NCBI GenBank assembly: GCA_964035545.1
Contig: OZ037771.1
Location: 7,730,690-7,794,689, forward strand
Reading direction: 5' to 3'
Length of the DNA: 64,000 nt
Source of the DNA: Bugula neritina
Taxonomy: Eukaryota > Bryozoa > Gymnolaemata > Cheilostomatida > Bugulidae
This document shows positions 11,001-54,816 of the stretch, one piece after another. How positions within the stretch are numbered: the stretch's first letter is position 1; each line of letters opens with the position of its first letter. The notes beneath the pieces are model-generated. The model was given only the letters and a program-made list of their open reading frames with translations, was not told where the DNA came from and did no database searches. The translations under genes and the position numbers were made by a program.

Positions 11001-12518
11001 TAGCTTTATTTTGTTGAAATACTTGGAAACCTGCCGTGTTTTAGCAGCTGTGTTTCAGAGTAACTGCCACGTGTATTTCTCCCATCATTTTGATGTCTAC
11101 AACTTAAATTGATATTTGCTTTGATATATTTTTGTCAGGGAAGTGGCAAAACTCTTGCTTTTGGTATTCCTGTAATTGACAAAATTCTCAAACTGAAGAA
11201 CACAGAAGACAGTGTTAAGGTAAAGTGACAGATCTTGCTTGTTTGGCAGGAGTACTGACTTACAATGTACGGTGTTAGTAATACATGCTGAACAGCTTGC
11301 ATACAGTCCTATATGAAGTTTACCTAGGTTTTCTACTATAACTCTATAGTGGAGAAATGTTCAGTTTGTACATATTGATTACATTAAGGATAGTTTTAAT
11401 GTATGTTTTCAGCCTTGTCTAATAAGTGTATTGTGTATTTGCAGAGCAGAGTATATGCACTGGTGTTGACCCCTACTAGAGAACTCTGTGTACAGGTGAA
11501 ACAGCACCTGGCGGCAGCTGCTAAATATACACATTTGAATGTAAGTGTCACGTGATTCGCTAATAAGTGCTGTCTTCATCAAACAGCCAGCGACCCAATC
11601 ACTTTACCTTTTATGGTCAAACTGGAAAGTGGAAAGTGATTGGCAGTCTATAATACAGCTGCTGATTTTTATACTAGAATATTGTAAGTTTTAATTATAC
11701 AATACTAGAATATACCAACTCTATGGATACTAGCTCTCTCTCTCTCCCTCTCCCTCTCTCTCTCCCTCTCTCTCTTTTCCCCCTCTCTCTCTCCTCTCTC
11801 TCTCCCCCTCTCTCTCCCCCTCTCTCTCCCCCTCTCTCTCCCCCCCCTCTCTCTCTCTCTCTCTCCCTCTCTGTATACCAGTTCTCTCAGTTCTCTCTCT
11901 CTATGCTGGTCTCTGTACGCAGGTTGTGTCGATATTCGGAGGGTTGTCTTCTCAGAAACAAGTTCGTCTGCTCAAGTCTCGACCTGAAATTGTTGTCGCA
12001 ACTCCCGGACGTCTCTGGGACATAATGAATGGAGAGGTAGGGCGTTGGCATACGCTTAGCCTATGACTCACTGCTAGAAACAGTACTGCTGGTTACACGC
12101 ATGATTATATATTTAGTTGTAACTAACCAACTGCAATGCCATTCTACGCATAAAATCTGAAACTAATACTAAAATTGATAGTTTATTACAGTTTTCTCAT
12201 CAGTTTTACTTTTGTTTTTGAGACTCGTATATGTTTCGTGTGTCGTTTATGTTTATGTTGCCTACATTTCTTGCACTGTATGTTCATACAGGAGGAAATT
12301 GAAGAGTTTTTATCAACTATTGTGGAGTGCCCTCTACTTGTCATTGATGAAGCGGACAAGATGGTGGAAAAAGGTCACTTTGAAGAATTGACTAAAATTC
12401 TGAACCTGATGAAAAAGTAGGGAAACGATATAATCCGTAATTATCATTGAACCGCTTCTGTCACGTAATGACATATAATGATCTGTGTTGTGTTAACCAG
12501 GAAGTCTGTAGTACATCC
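8034..12518 (+). CDS. DDX24: DDX24-like DEAD-box RNA helicase, N-terminal half, cut by gap
   Basis: Exons: 8034-8357, 8780-8855, 8939-9064, 10727-10884, 11139-11219, 11445-11540, 11923-12036, 12292-12416, and 12501 into the gap at 12519. All phases agree. Exon 1 has the DDX24-type SQWKQVPI start, exons 2 and 3 carry basic patches (PKKKKRK), then a helicase core: [16 protein letters not shown]-motif region, motif [28 protein letters not shown] and motif II DEAD in [15 protein letters not shown]24/Mak5 proteins are nucleolar RNA helicases of ribosome biogenesis; here the large acidic insert between motifs I and Ia found in human DDX24 is nearly absent. Motifs III-VI and the C-terminus are not in the window. 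The gap, rather than mutation, is the likely cause. Identity as DDX24 is well supported by the DKMVEKGHF and exon 1 context. Confidence 0.88.
9067..9104. repeat. (GT)n with GCGT interruptions
   Basis: A short GT/GC microsatellite directly after the donor of the third helicase exon. It forms the 3' tail of the LINE inserted on the opposite strand. Confidence 0.85.
9105..10256 (-). mobile_element. Dead CR1/Jockey-like LINE fragment (3' part of ORF2)
   Basis: On the minus strand, starting near 10256, a reverse transcriptase region reads GVPQGS, then [12 protein letters not shown] and the active site YADD (10090-10100 area), then [16 protein letters not shown]. Further on come the C-terminal words [10 protein letters not shown] and [17 protein letters not shown] (9540-9650), and ALWNKLPKF-like residues near 9370. 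Frameshifts and stops separate these blocks, so the copy is inactive. It ends with AATAAA and an AC microsatellite at 9105. It lies within the helicase intron between 9064 and 10727, antisense to that gene. Confidence 0.85.
11733..11873. repeat. Polypyrimidine (CT)n microsatellite in helicase intron
   Basis: About 140 bp of CTCTCTCCC repeats, 50 bp before the exon acceptor at 11923. Being on the sense strand it may act as an extended polypyrimidine tract; that is inference. Confidence 0.9.
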
Positions 12519-12718
12519 NNNNNNNNNNNNNNNNNNNNNNNNNNNNNNNNNNNNNNNNNNNNNNNNNNNNNNNNNNNNNNNNNNNNNNNNNNNNNNNNNN
12601 NNNNNNNNNNNNNNNNNNNNNNNNNNNNNNNNNNNNNNNNNNNNNNNNNNNNNNNNNNNNNNNNNNNNNNNNNNNNNNNNNNNNNNNNNNNNNNNNNNNN
12701 NNNNNNNNNNNNNNNNNN
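12519..12718. other. Assembly gap of exactly 200 N
   Basis: A run of 200 undetermined bases interrupts a helicase exon that begins after the acceptor at 12500. A round gap length suggests a scaffolding placeholder, so true distance and adjacency are unknown. Confidence 0.99.
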
Positions 12719-13968
12719 AAAACTTTCAAGAGTCATGCATGGTTAGAATACAAGTGAACTTCTAACAGATGCGTTTAAGAGTTTTACAGAAGTTGACAAA
12801 GCTGTTATGTGCAGGAAATGACCTGTTTTTGTGGGGAAAATGCAACATGTTTTTATTGAAGACCAACAATTGTTTGTTAAAATAGATAAATGATAACGTC
12901 TGCTAAACAATTAGATATGAAGAAAAATTCCCCAGTTATATTTTGACAAAACTTAAGGCTGCTAATTCATTACAAACACAATTGGTTTATATTTTTGTGT
13001 GTGAGCCATTTATGCATATAAGCAATAACTTTGGGGCAATGCATGCATCTAATATTCTTAGGGCCATTTTATTATATATTTATTATACTGAACGCATGCT
13101 TTTAATATACCATACTGTATACTGTATAGTACAATATAATTACACTTACAAATTTACATGCTGCATTTACAATTAAGAGCAGGTTTTGGCATGCCTCTTT
13201 GTGGTGTTCATTTTTATTTCATTATGTGCGGTCTACAATCTGTTTTATTTAAATTATATAAAAATAAAAAACTTTAAACATGGAAAATCTAAAAGCATAT
13301 GTCAAATTAATCAATTGGAATTAAGTCTAAGGAAGCAAAGTCTAAATGTTTTAGTGTTTATTTACATTAGCTAAACTGCTTTTATAGTTGTCATAGTACT
13401 TGAAACTCTCACTTCTTCTTCGTGTTTGTAGGTTCAAGATGCTTCTCTCCAAAATAATTAGAAGTAGAAACCAACTGAACCCATGGGCTGTGTTTTAAAC
13501 GTCCAAGCTGGCGTTTGAGTACTAACTTTAGTTTCTTTCTACTTTGATTTTTCTTCAGCTGAATAACAGCAAAGCATACTTAAAATTAAAATCATGATGC
13601 ACTAATATCATAATATACCCAAATTATACTTACAAATTATTTAAAAAAAATTTTCATGTGCTAGCCTATATGTTTACAATGCAATTCAATAAATAATAGC
13701 ATTGAAAATTGAAAAACTTGCATGCATTCTTATTTTCTATAACTGCTTGTAGAACAATACTTTTATACAAGTTATATAAGGCAAAAAGCTTAGATGATGC
13801 TTTATATTGGCTTCTTTGAGACTTTCAAAATATAATACTTGAGCAAATGTTAACATTTCACAAATGTTTGGTGGAGCTATGCTGCTTTTCAAACTAACAC
13901 TAATGAAAAAAGTTTACATTGTCACTCAACCTCTACATATTCAAGTTATTGTTCTACTTTAGAAAAGT
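12719..13968. other. AT-rich spacer right of the gap, nothing recognised
   Basis: No remaining helicase exon (motif III SAT, motif V or motif VI) was found here, and no repeat was recognised. A TTTGTAG acceptor-like site at 13431-13437 opens a frame that stops within ten codons. The opposite-strand receptor gene ends at 13969. Confidence 0.6.
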
Positions 13969-44358
<30,390 letters not shown>

Positions 44359-45427
44359 TTTACAACTCAAGTCTTACAATAGTAGCTGTTGTGTAGATGT
44401 GCCACCTAATAAATTGAAGTTATATAAACATTGTGTCTAATTAATTGTTATTCTGTGCGTAAAGCAATTTACAATAGAATTTTACTATTTATTTTAGAAC
44501 TATATTATTGTTACTCATGATGCGTAAGACTGTTATTATCTTTGGATTGTTTGACTCTCAGTGCGCTGTTTTATCATTGTTATACTATACTGGTTGTATC
44601 TGAATATTTTTTCTACGTGTTATCTCCTATCATCAACATAGTTCCATAAGGTTGAAATAAACTCTTCTAAAGATGTCAGCTGATCCTAGTAAAGCTGTCT
44701 GTTGAGTTAACGTTTACTTTGTTTCAACTTCTTGAATGACTACCATATAATCTCCAGTCTTGTATCCTGTATGTAACCCCACAAGCTCCAACTACTAGGG
44801 AGTAACTCTTGTTGAAGTTTTCTCCAAGACATGTGAGTTCTAATGATGGATTCTGCTATTTTGTCTTCCCTTCTCTGACTATTTCTTTCTCACCAATTAT
44901 GTACAAATATAATTTCGCAATTTCAAAGAAATTTTAAGCTTTGGCAGCTGTTTTATATATTAGAGTTTTATTTCTAAATAGGAAATTTTAAATACTTATA
45001 CAAGAATTTAGAGCATTAAAATTAATATCTTTAAAATTTCAGCTTTAGTAACTTATCTCCTACATGGAGCGTTTCATCCAACCTAAATACTGAAGCAACC
45101 TGATGTTAAGCATAGCTTTAGAAATTTTTAATGACTTTGTATTATAAGTGAAATATAAAAATAACAGAAATTTTCGAGAAGGAGGAAATTATTATTTGTT
45201 GAGCAGCATTTAAAACAGTGCAAACAAAGTCTACTTTTTGGCAATGAAAAGCATTCAATAAAGGCTGCTAATTCAGGAAGTCATAGAATGCTATAAAAAG
45301 GCACTAAAAATAAAATTTCGTTTTAAAACAACAACATTGAAGCTGGTAAAAAAGCTGATTGAAATTACATCAAAAGCAAGAAGTAAAAATATATGCAGCA
45401 CACATCAGAGGGTTATGCAGGGAAAGG
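44359..45427. other. Intergenic spacer between receptor and CNB gene
   Basis: About 1.07 kb between the receptor start codon and the stop of the gene upstream on the same strand. It must hold the receptor promoter. I see no convincing TATA box or initiator, and no repeat. Confidence 0.6.
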
Positions 45428-48400
45428 TCATGTGCTGCCGTATGATGTTTTACAGGATTTCTTCAAGCTGATGTCATCAAGAATGCCCTTGACCTGTTGC
45501 TTGCTGTACCTGTTCCAGTCGAAGGAAACCTGCAAGTTTCTCTGCATTGACCTCTCAGTAGGATATGGAGAGATCGTGTTTCTCAGATGCTCTAGATTAG
45601 CTGAGTTGCAGTGATCCATGAAAAACTGCATCAAACACAACCAACTTTATTTACAAACCTCTTATTCACTTGATAAACAAAGCACAGATGTGATAGGAGC
45701 CAAACTCTATTACCATTTGATAGGAACCACATTATTACACACCAGTTACCTTTTTTCGGATCATTAAGACTTCAGCGCCACGGCTAACCAGACACACAGA
45801 CGTATCTGAAACCTTGTAGTTTACGTCAAACTTCAGGGTTTCTAGTCCCTACAAATATTTGTCTACTTTAGCTGCCTTTAGTACAGCATAATTAGCAACT
45901 AATCGATGTTTGATATATTTATATTACTGTATAAAAAGTATTTAAACAACGTATATTTATTCATTATATTTTAAAAATAAAACAACAGCATATTTTACAT
46001 TTCATAACATTTTCACTTAATATATAGTATTAAAAGAACATTTTGTTTGCTATGTATGCAATTATATTTTCAATAAGTTATGATAACTAAGTTGTTATCC
46101 TACTTAACAGCATAAAACTACAAGAAAATGTTGCAGAATATAAAATATTAAAGAAAAATGGCAATCCATATTTCTTTCAGACATGGTAAGATGCATATTA
46201 ATAACTTCAGGGTGTTGCAATTACCATAAAAATCTATATGCACTTTACCTTTGTGCAAACAGTTAACTTGTCCAGTTTTTTACTACATCACCAATTGGCA
46301 AGGTGTTTAATTATTGCTTTGCCATCTTTAGTACATAGTCAACAGTTTCATAAAACACGTCATGACCCAAAATGGTATAACTTGGGGTTGAAAACATTCA
46401 GAAATGTGATTTTAATGTTATTGGAAAGAATTCAATGTTTGACCCAGCCTTTTTTGTCAATCAGATTAAGTATTTAGAGTAGTAAAATATCTTCAAAGAT
46501 TGCCTGTAAGCCCTGTATACACCAACATGTGCTTATACATTTAAGTACCAACTTGTACTTATACAGTTAAGTACCAACTTACAAAAACGTCCTTTGAGAT
46601 GAGAAGACCAAGTCTCACAAACACTGTATCTGCAGAAGGATTCTGACGGTTCGCCACCATTTGTTCACTTCCTTCATGACTCATGAACACTTGAGTCGTC
46701 TGCTCTTTCTGGTACTCAGTGTCTACTACTAATAAGGGTGGAGCATGATATTCCTGCTAAATAATTAAATCCAGCCAGTAAATCTATTGAATACAGCGAA
46801 AACATCAAACATTGACACCTGTTGGTACTTTAAGTAGAAATTGATTACTGAACACAAATAACTTATATTTTTAAACACTTATAATAATTAAATGCTATTT
46901 TGGAATAAGAGAATAAAGTAGTTAATATATAGGCTACATATAAAGTATTGCAGAAGCTGAAACCGTCATTTCAGTGCATCTTACTATGATATGAATTATA
47001 TGTTGTGCCACATTATAGTACGTTTTTGTAAGATATTACGCATCTTTTATTATGTTATATCACTATTATAATATATTAGGTTATCATATTATAATTATAT
47101 TTTATTGCAATATATTATTTCATTAGATAGTTTTATATTATGTAGTATTATATTAAATTTACATTATATTGCATCATTTTATAATGTAATATATTGCTTT
47201 ATATTACATAGCATTATTTTATATTATTATATTGACTTTGATTAAACTCGGCAAGCAAAAAGTTTCAACATTGTAAAGTTGCCTCAGTGAGTAAGCTTTT
47301 ACTCACTTGGTCCTGAGACAGCTGGCTGTTCAGTTCTTTAGCCTCCCGCAGCTCCTATATGAATAGCAAATGTAAAGCAATAGTGATATATTTCGCAGCA
47401 GTGGCCATATGATATAATATATTTATACATAGCATAGCAATACATACATCTACATATTACTAGTACTGCATGCAAACTGATGAAAACTTCTATCATTGCA
47501 ACATATTTTTGTGTAACTATACCACTTTCCCTAAATATTGTTCAACAAGGCACTATAGTTTCTTTGTTTTTCAAAAATAGGCTATCGCTTTTATGCTGTC
47601 AACTTCACTAATTCACGACGTCAAATAGCGATTAGGCGAGTCAGATTTCAATTTTAGAAAGTGTGCTCCCGCAAAACTTGGTTAAATAATTTTTTTTAAT
47701 TTAGTCACTCAGTGCAGCATAATTAGCAACTAATCAGTGTTTGATTCATTAAAACTGAAAATTTTATCCAACCATAAGTAATATTTTGCTTTATCAGCAG
47801 GAAACCATTTTTCCAATTGTAAACAAATGTGCTACACTCAAAAAAGCCATTTTTAAATAAATGCCTAAAGTACTAGATTTTTACTTTGAAATACTTGTTT
47901 GATGCATTCACAGCTTTTGCTTTCCACATTTTAGCAACTAAGGTAATCCTAGTATTTGGCAGCTCCATGTTTTGTGAGTTGTCTCCACTCTTTGGCAATT
48001 CTGCGTGGTGTAAGTTATCTTCTCTCTTTAGCAGTTCTGTGTTGTGTAAGTTGGCTCCACTATTTAAAGGCACCGTATTGCCATCAACATTCTCCTTTAT
48101 ATCCAACAAAGCACTTGATTTAGTAGACTTCTTCAATGACTTGGAAGAAGTGTCGGTGACTCTATTTTTAGTATCTTCTATGTATGTGGTTTTCCTCTTC
48201 TGTAAAGATCTGTGAATATAAAGCAAATTTAATATAATCACATTACAATACATCATAAAGCATAGGGTATTGTAATACATCATATATTATAATACATTAT
48301 AAACTAGAATGTATTATAATATTACATATTATGATAATATTATATAATATTGTCATAATATAATAACCAGTAAAAGCTGCTGGAAGAGCATCAAGTCATA

Positions 48401-51400
48401 ATTCCTCCTGTGCCACATAAGAATAAGTCCTTAACCCACTTTAACAAAAGCCCTTTTCATAAGGGGTTTCTTGCAGGGATGGTGACTATAAACTTGCATG
48501 GGTAATTTTTATTAATAAAAGGTCTGGCTGGTGGTGAGCTTTATTTAGAGCAAACTGATAGAAAACTTCAGTTCTCCAGGCCTATGTTTAGACTGAAAGG
48601 TGTGCAGAACTAGTTGCTGCAGGGCTGACTCACTGTTGGCTGCTACTGCTGCCGTTGTCAGCAAGAAGAAGAAAGGAAACTTGTGGGTCTTGGTATAAGG
48701 ATTGAGAAGCTTAAAACAAGCCGTGACACAACTGCTGTACACAGATTGAGGTATATACGTGCGTATACATGTATATACATGTATATACATATAACACATA
48801 CACGCGCACACACACGCCTAAACGTTTACACATTTACTTGCACACTACTACACATAATATGCCTTTACAGCTATACCTAATGTCTCTATGACTCTAATGA
48901 TTCTAGTGATTTTCAGCTGCAAATACTGTTGCTTTTGCCTAAAAGCACTGAAGAACAATAAGGAATGCACTAGTAACTCATAATTTTTCTTCCGTGGGGG
49001 AGATATTTTTCAAGTTTCTTGTTCGAGGGTTATTTTCAGCTAATTGGTGGTGCATCGCAGACAATAAAAGCAAAACTTGATGCTAAAATGTTCAGCCCTA
49101 TTACACTGCCGACAATAAGTTAAAAAATTTACGAAAATTAAAGTGCTGTAAATTCAAATTAAAACAAAACTTTACTACAATCTATTTGTGTGACATTGTA
49201 GTTTCTGTATTTTGAAGTAGAAACATATTTTAGCTCTCTTGCCTTTTATGAAGCTGCTTTTCAGACACACTTGAAAGATCTTCGCGTCCAGTTTGCTCTC
49301 CTGTCTCCTCTCCAGCCAGCCTACTCTCAGTACATTCACCAGTTTTAGTGTCTTGCTGTATCGTTGTTAGTTTGTGTTTTACCATAAGCTTCTGAACAAT
49401 GAGAGGAAGTGCAGGTTTGCTAGAAAGCTGTTCATTAGCCATTCTCTTCTGTAAATCTTGCAGGTCTTTATGGAGAATGGCGGGTACATCCATCATTAGA
49501 CTTGGCTAAATGCACAGGTGAACAAAAAATTGCTGTCAGCAGTTTGTAATTATATCTAAATGGAAATTTCTTAGAAAAGCCTTTTCAACAACTGACAGCC
49601 TGGAAATAATGCATGGATTTAGTTCTAGTTAATAACTTTTAATAATTAGTAAAATCACCAGCTGATTTATTCTAATAGCCGCTAAAAGTTTCAACTCTAA
49701 ATTACATATTTAATGCGAAGATAATTATGTGTATTAGACAGTAGATTTCATGATATTAAAAGGGAAAGTGTCATACGACATAGAAGTATGTGAAATTAAA
49801 TTGTGATACCTTTTGACATATTCATTTTTTCAAAGTAGAGTGTATGTTTGCTGAGTAAAGAGAAAATGTGTTAGTTGGAATATAAGGGAGTCTTCAACTT
49901 CAACTAGTTTTCAACTTCAATTATTAGTACAAGAAGTTGTAAGTAACAAAAAGCTTTTAATGGCTTGCAAAAATGTCCCACAATTTTAGCAAAATATCAG
50001 ATTTAATGGGAAAAAACATTTAAGGCTACACTATATGAACACATCAATGAACTAGCTTTGACATATTTCTTATCTCTAAAATCAGTTACTTTTTGTACAA
50101 CTCTGAAAAACTTCGAAAGTGAAAAATATCATCTCTCAGAACTGAGTATTTTCCATAATAGTCTTACCAAAGTTTAGCCTAAGTGTGATATTGGTTCATA
50201 TAGAAAGTAAATTTATCAAAATTTAAGTTTAGAATAAGTTGGTTGAAATATCCTGCAAACAAGAAAGGTGTGAAAAGTTAGTTAAAAGTATATCATAAAT
50301 TTCACAAAAATGCGTCCAACCAAACATCATATTCAAAAGAGTACAAATGATTACTTCAAATCTATATTGGAAATCATGTCATTAAAAAAGACTGAGATCT
50401 TCAGGTTTTAGTGTAAGACTCAATGATACTAAAGAGCCAATTTTGAAAACATGCAGCTGTTTCTTAGTGTGCTGTTACCCTGGCTAGCAGGTGGCGGAAA
50501 ATTTATGCACTTACATTTCTTTTTTTCTGTATGAGAAAGTCTTTTCTTGATTTGTCGACATCTGCATCTAAATTTGAGCTCAACTCTGGTAAGGATCGAA
50601 ACTGGAATTGCTTTTCTAAATACATTAGAGAAGCATGCGGTAGTTGTCCGCTCTTGGTAGTCAATATTTTGAAACATGAATCACCATAGAACAAACTTGT
50701 AAATAGCCAAAACCTTACTTGGTTTAAAAGTTTCATCATTTTCTTTGACCTGAGCCCTAAGTCTTTTCCTATTGGCATATGTTGAAATGTCTGGTATGTC
50801 TTTAATTACTTCACAACTTCCCTGAGCAAAGGAACCAAGTTGAAATTAATATACAACTACTTAACTATCGAAATATATAATCACTCAACTATTGAAATAT
50901 ATTATTACTTGACTATTGAAATATATAATCACCTAATTAATGATACTCAAATATTTTAGTGAGTTGTAATTATACTATAATAATACAAGGTGTTTGTAGA
51001 TTTCTTATGTTGTTTTCTTTCTCCAATAATAAGTTGTGAATAAGTACTTAAAAACATACCAGACATTTCAACATAAGGCTATTTATGTGGTGGGTTGACA
51101 ATCAACACATTAGTACTACTATTACTCACAATGCCTGTTACTCACAATGCCTGCTGTGGAATAACTAAGACTATAATACTAACAGATTTAACAACATAGA
51201 GAAAGTCAGAGTTATTGCTGTCAGCCACTATAACCTTTCCTCTTCTAAAATAGTGAAATATGCAGTCACTTCGGGATTCATTCAGCTTCTCTACAGGCCA
51301 ATGTTTCAGTGAGTTTACAGACCTATAAGTAATGACCAGGAAACTAATGAACAGGAAGTGGTGCTGTAGAATTGTGGGTCTGCTGCAAGCAGATAATCTT

Positions 51401-54400
51401 CGATGTAGTAGTAATACAAAGAGCAATATTAAAATAAAAGTGGTTGTTCTAAATCAGTGATGAATTTTGTGATAAGAAATTGGTAGCATATGATATCGTA
51501 TAGCTGATGCAATATTTTAAAACTTCAATAAAAAACATTTTTTGGTTAGCAAAAGAATTTTGAGATTAGTTTGCTGAAATAAGTAGAGATAGGATTTATT
51601 AAAACACAAGAGATTTATGACATTTGCTGTTTGCTGTGGTAATAATTCTTATATTAATTGAAGAGCAAAACGCTCTGCTGTGAATGTTCACCTTTACCAC
51701 CATGCCCTATTTACTCTTATAAAGTATTTTTTATTCCTAAAACTCATGAAATGATTTAATTGAAAAAAATGATAACTTCATACACAGAATACTGTGCATG
51801 AAACATAGTAACTATAATTTAATTATACTAATTAACAAAAATTTACAGGGTAGTACCATATGTTCCGTCATTTATCTCATGAAACATGCTTCAAATATAT
51901 CCATAATATACTTTATTAGCAAGAATAAACAACAGACTGTGCAACTATAGAAAATGAATCATTTTTGCAAACAATTTTAAGGAATAAACTTATCTGCGTA
52001 TTAAGAATTCAAGCATTTTACAATTTCAAGCAACTAAAAGGCTTAAAGAGTCATTGATATGGCTTTAGAATAAGCTTTGATGGTTACATAATATGATTAG
52101 ACCAAGAAGTAGCAAGTTGACCTACTTAAGAAAGTTCAAGTGTTCCTGTAGAATACTTCTCTGAAGAAATATCTTCTTATAATCTTCTCTACCCACGACT
52201 AGCAGACACATCTCAGTCACAGACTCCACTGTAGCTGTTCTCTCCACGTTATGTAACAGTGCAATATCCTGGGAACAACCTTACACGTTATTATATAACA
52301 TGTGCGGTCGTGGGGGTGTGCCAGTGGTGTTTAGGTGTTTAGAGCAAGGGAAGGGTATTTGACTGAATAACTTAATGAAGCAGTAAAAGATATTGAAATA
52401 AAAGCATGCTTAAAGTTTATCTCCCATTACACCTTGCTATTTTATGTGTGATTTTATCAATACGAATCTTAGCAATTTTGAAATATATTTATATGGGTTT
52501 TCCCATCTCTATCTGCAGGATTTTTTGTTTGAAATGTAGACTTATCTACCCAAATCGTTTATGTGTTAGTCACATGACTAAACACTCTCTGCTGCTTTGT
52601 CCTCGTGCACTTTGCTAATTTTGGTAATTTGACCGACATCAAATTAAATATTAGTAATCCTACAAGAGTTAATATATTATATGCGCAGATGGTTTGTAAG
52701 ATTATAGACTGGTTAACTCCTTTTGTAATTAGTGTAAGCTACTTAACCCCAAACGAAAATCCAGGATGCACCCGTGCGACCACTAGTTGCTTATTCATAA
52801 TGGTGTCATCAGTTCGGCGTCTCAGCACTTTCACTACGCCACTTCCACTGATGACAAAGTAAAAGTTGAGGCCTTTTTGACCTTGTCGAATGATAACTTT
52901 TCTTGGAGGAACTCTATCAAAATACAACATGGCAGCTTTTACAGGCAGCACAGTTCAACAGATATCTGACTTATTTGAGAGAATCAAGGAGTGGCTATAA
53001 CAGCTAAGTCGAGTAGGCTATTGCTGCTCTAATACAAGGCAATGAAACAGTTGGTATAACTAAAATTGGTGTCCAGTAAAAATGGCACAGGTAAACATGG
53101 CCCAGTTAATAATGTCACAAATTGAAAAGTAAGTAAAAATGGCACATGTTCAATGTTGGTATTTGTAGGTTGGAGACTTGGGTGTTTTGGATTTGGGGGT
53201 TTGGGGTTTGGGCAAATTCTACACCAATGTGCCATTCTACCTACTCTTTTATCTGTGCTCTTATTACCTCTGTGATCGCATTGCCTGTGCCATTTTACTG
53301 TGTCATTTTACCTAAATCCAATAAAAACTATGTACGTACACACAATTACTATAATACACAAGCCTGGTATAGTAATCAAATGGATACTAAAAAGTTTACA
53401 CAAAAGTGTCTATTGCATAGGTTGGTAAGTAAATGCAACCTTTGAAACCAGGAGACCTGACAGAGAAGTTGCTGAACATGAGCAGGAAACTCCGAAAAGG
53501 ATTTAACAGACTGAAGAGAGTTGAGAACTAGACTCAGTTCTTCTGCTGTGCGCGTGTGGGATGGAGTGGTTAGTATGTACTCTATTTCTTTGTTTAGGAA
53601 ACTCTGCAAGGTACACATATATTTTTGTACAGACTTAAATTAGATCTTTATAAATAAAATATATTTGTTTTCAAAGTCTTCATCTGTGTGACAATTCTTG
53701 CTGGAAGGATGGGCTGAAGACTTGTCTTTATCATTTTTTACATTAATCAGTGTAATATTGAAAAACTTATTGATGATTGAACACTCTTCGCCTAACTTTC
53801 TCCAAAACAAAACTGCTGATCACCTAGCAGTGTATCAATTACTACGCTTTTGCAGCAGTTGTTGTCACCTACTAGATAAATTAATTAGTAACAAAAGCTA
53901 AATTTTGAGTTCAAAAATGACCCGAAGGATAAAATAGCTTGTTTACCCATACACTAGATGTCATGAAGTAAGTTTATATAATTAGATAACGCACCTGGTT
54001 CCTTGCCTTGTAGTGGTGTTTATTGAAGACCGTGCCAGCTAGTTCTAGTTGTTTCAGAGAAAGTGTATGCTCTGCACCCTTTGACTTGTCAAATATCTGA
54101 ATGAGTTGGTGTTCTAAGAAATTCTCTCTTCTGATATGACTGTAAGTCAACCAGTAATATGCATATGAATAGAGCTTACAGTTGAGCAACAACCAATCAA
54201 TATTATAATAACATTTTATTCAAAGAGTATAGGAGCCAAAGTAACATAATAATATATGTTATGTAGAAAGTGTAAGATGGTAAAATTTGTGTAAATGTCC
54301 CAACTTACTAAAATACTTGAGAAAGCCAATGTAAACATATGATAGCTCTTCTCACTACCTTCTTGAAAAGTTCTTTAATCTACAAGTATGGCTAATAAAT

Positions 54401-54721
54401 TATTACCTGCAGTCATTGCAGTGGCCCATAGGCTATGTTATATTAGTCTGTCTGTTTATTTTATATGCATTGTATTATAATTACAAACAATAAAGTATCA
54501 AGACATATGGTTACATTATACTGAAATATATCGCAATTATAAACATATAACCATGCACTGCATATAACTAGTAAGAAGCTCACATAGGTTTATAGTTACT
54601 ATCTCTGTGAGAACCCCTGATAGGAAGGGCTGTTTATAAATCAGGCGAAGGATTTGTTTCTATTGTAGCAAAGGAGCAATTATGACATTATCAATGGCCT
54701 TTAATGGGGACACACACACTG

Positions 54722-54816
<95 letters not shown>

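Noticed and set aside
13438-13475. Last exon of the DDX24-like gene
   Set aside because: There is an acceptor-like TTTGTAG, but the frame stops almost at once and matches nothing in helicase C-termini.
47886-48215. Plus-strand 109-codon frame with membrane-like composition
   Set aside because: It is the antisense of a CNB-gene exon that has matching phase and splice sites on the minus strand.
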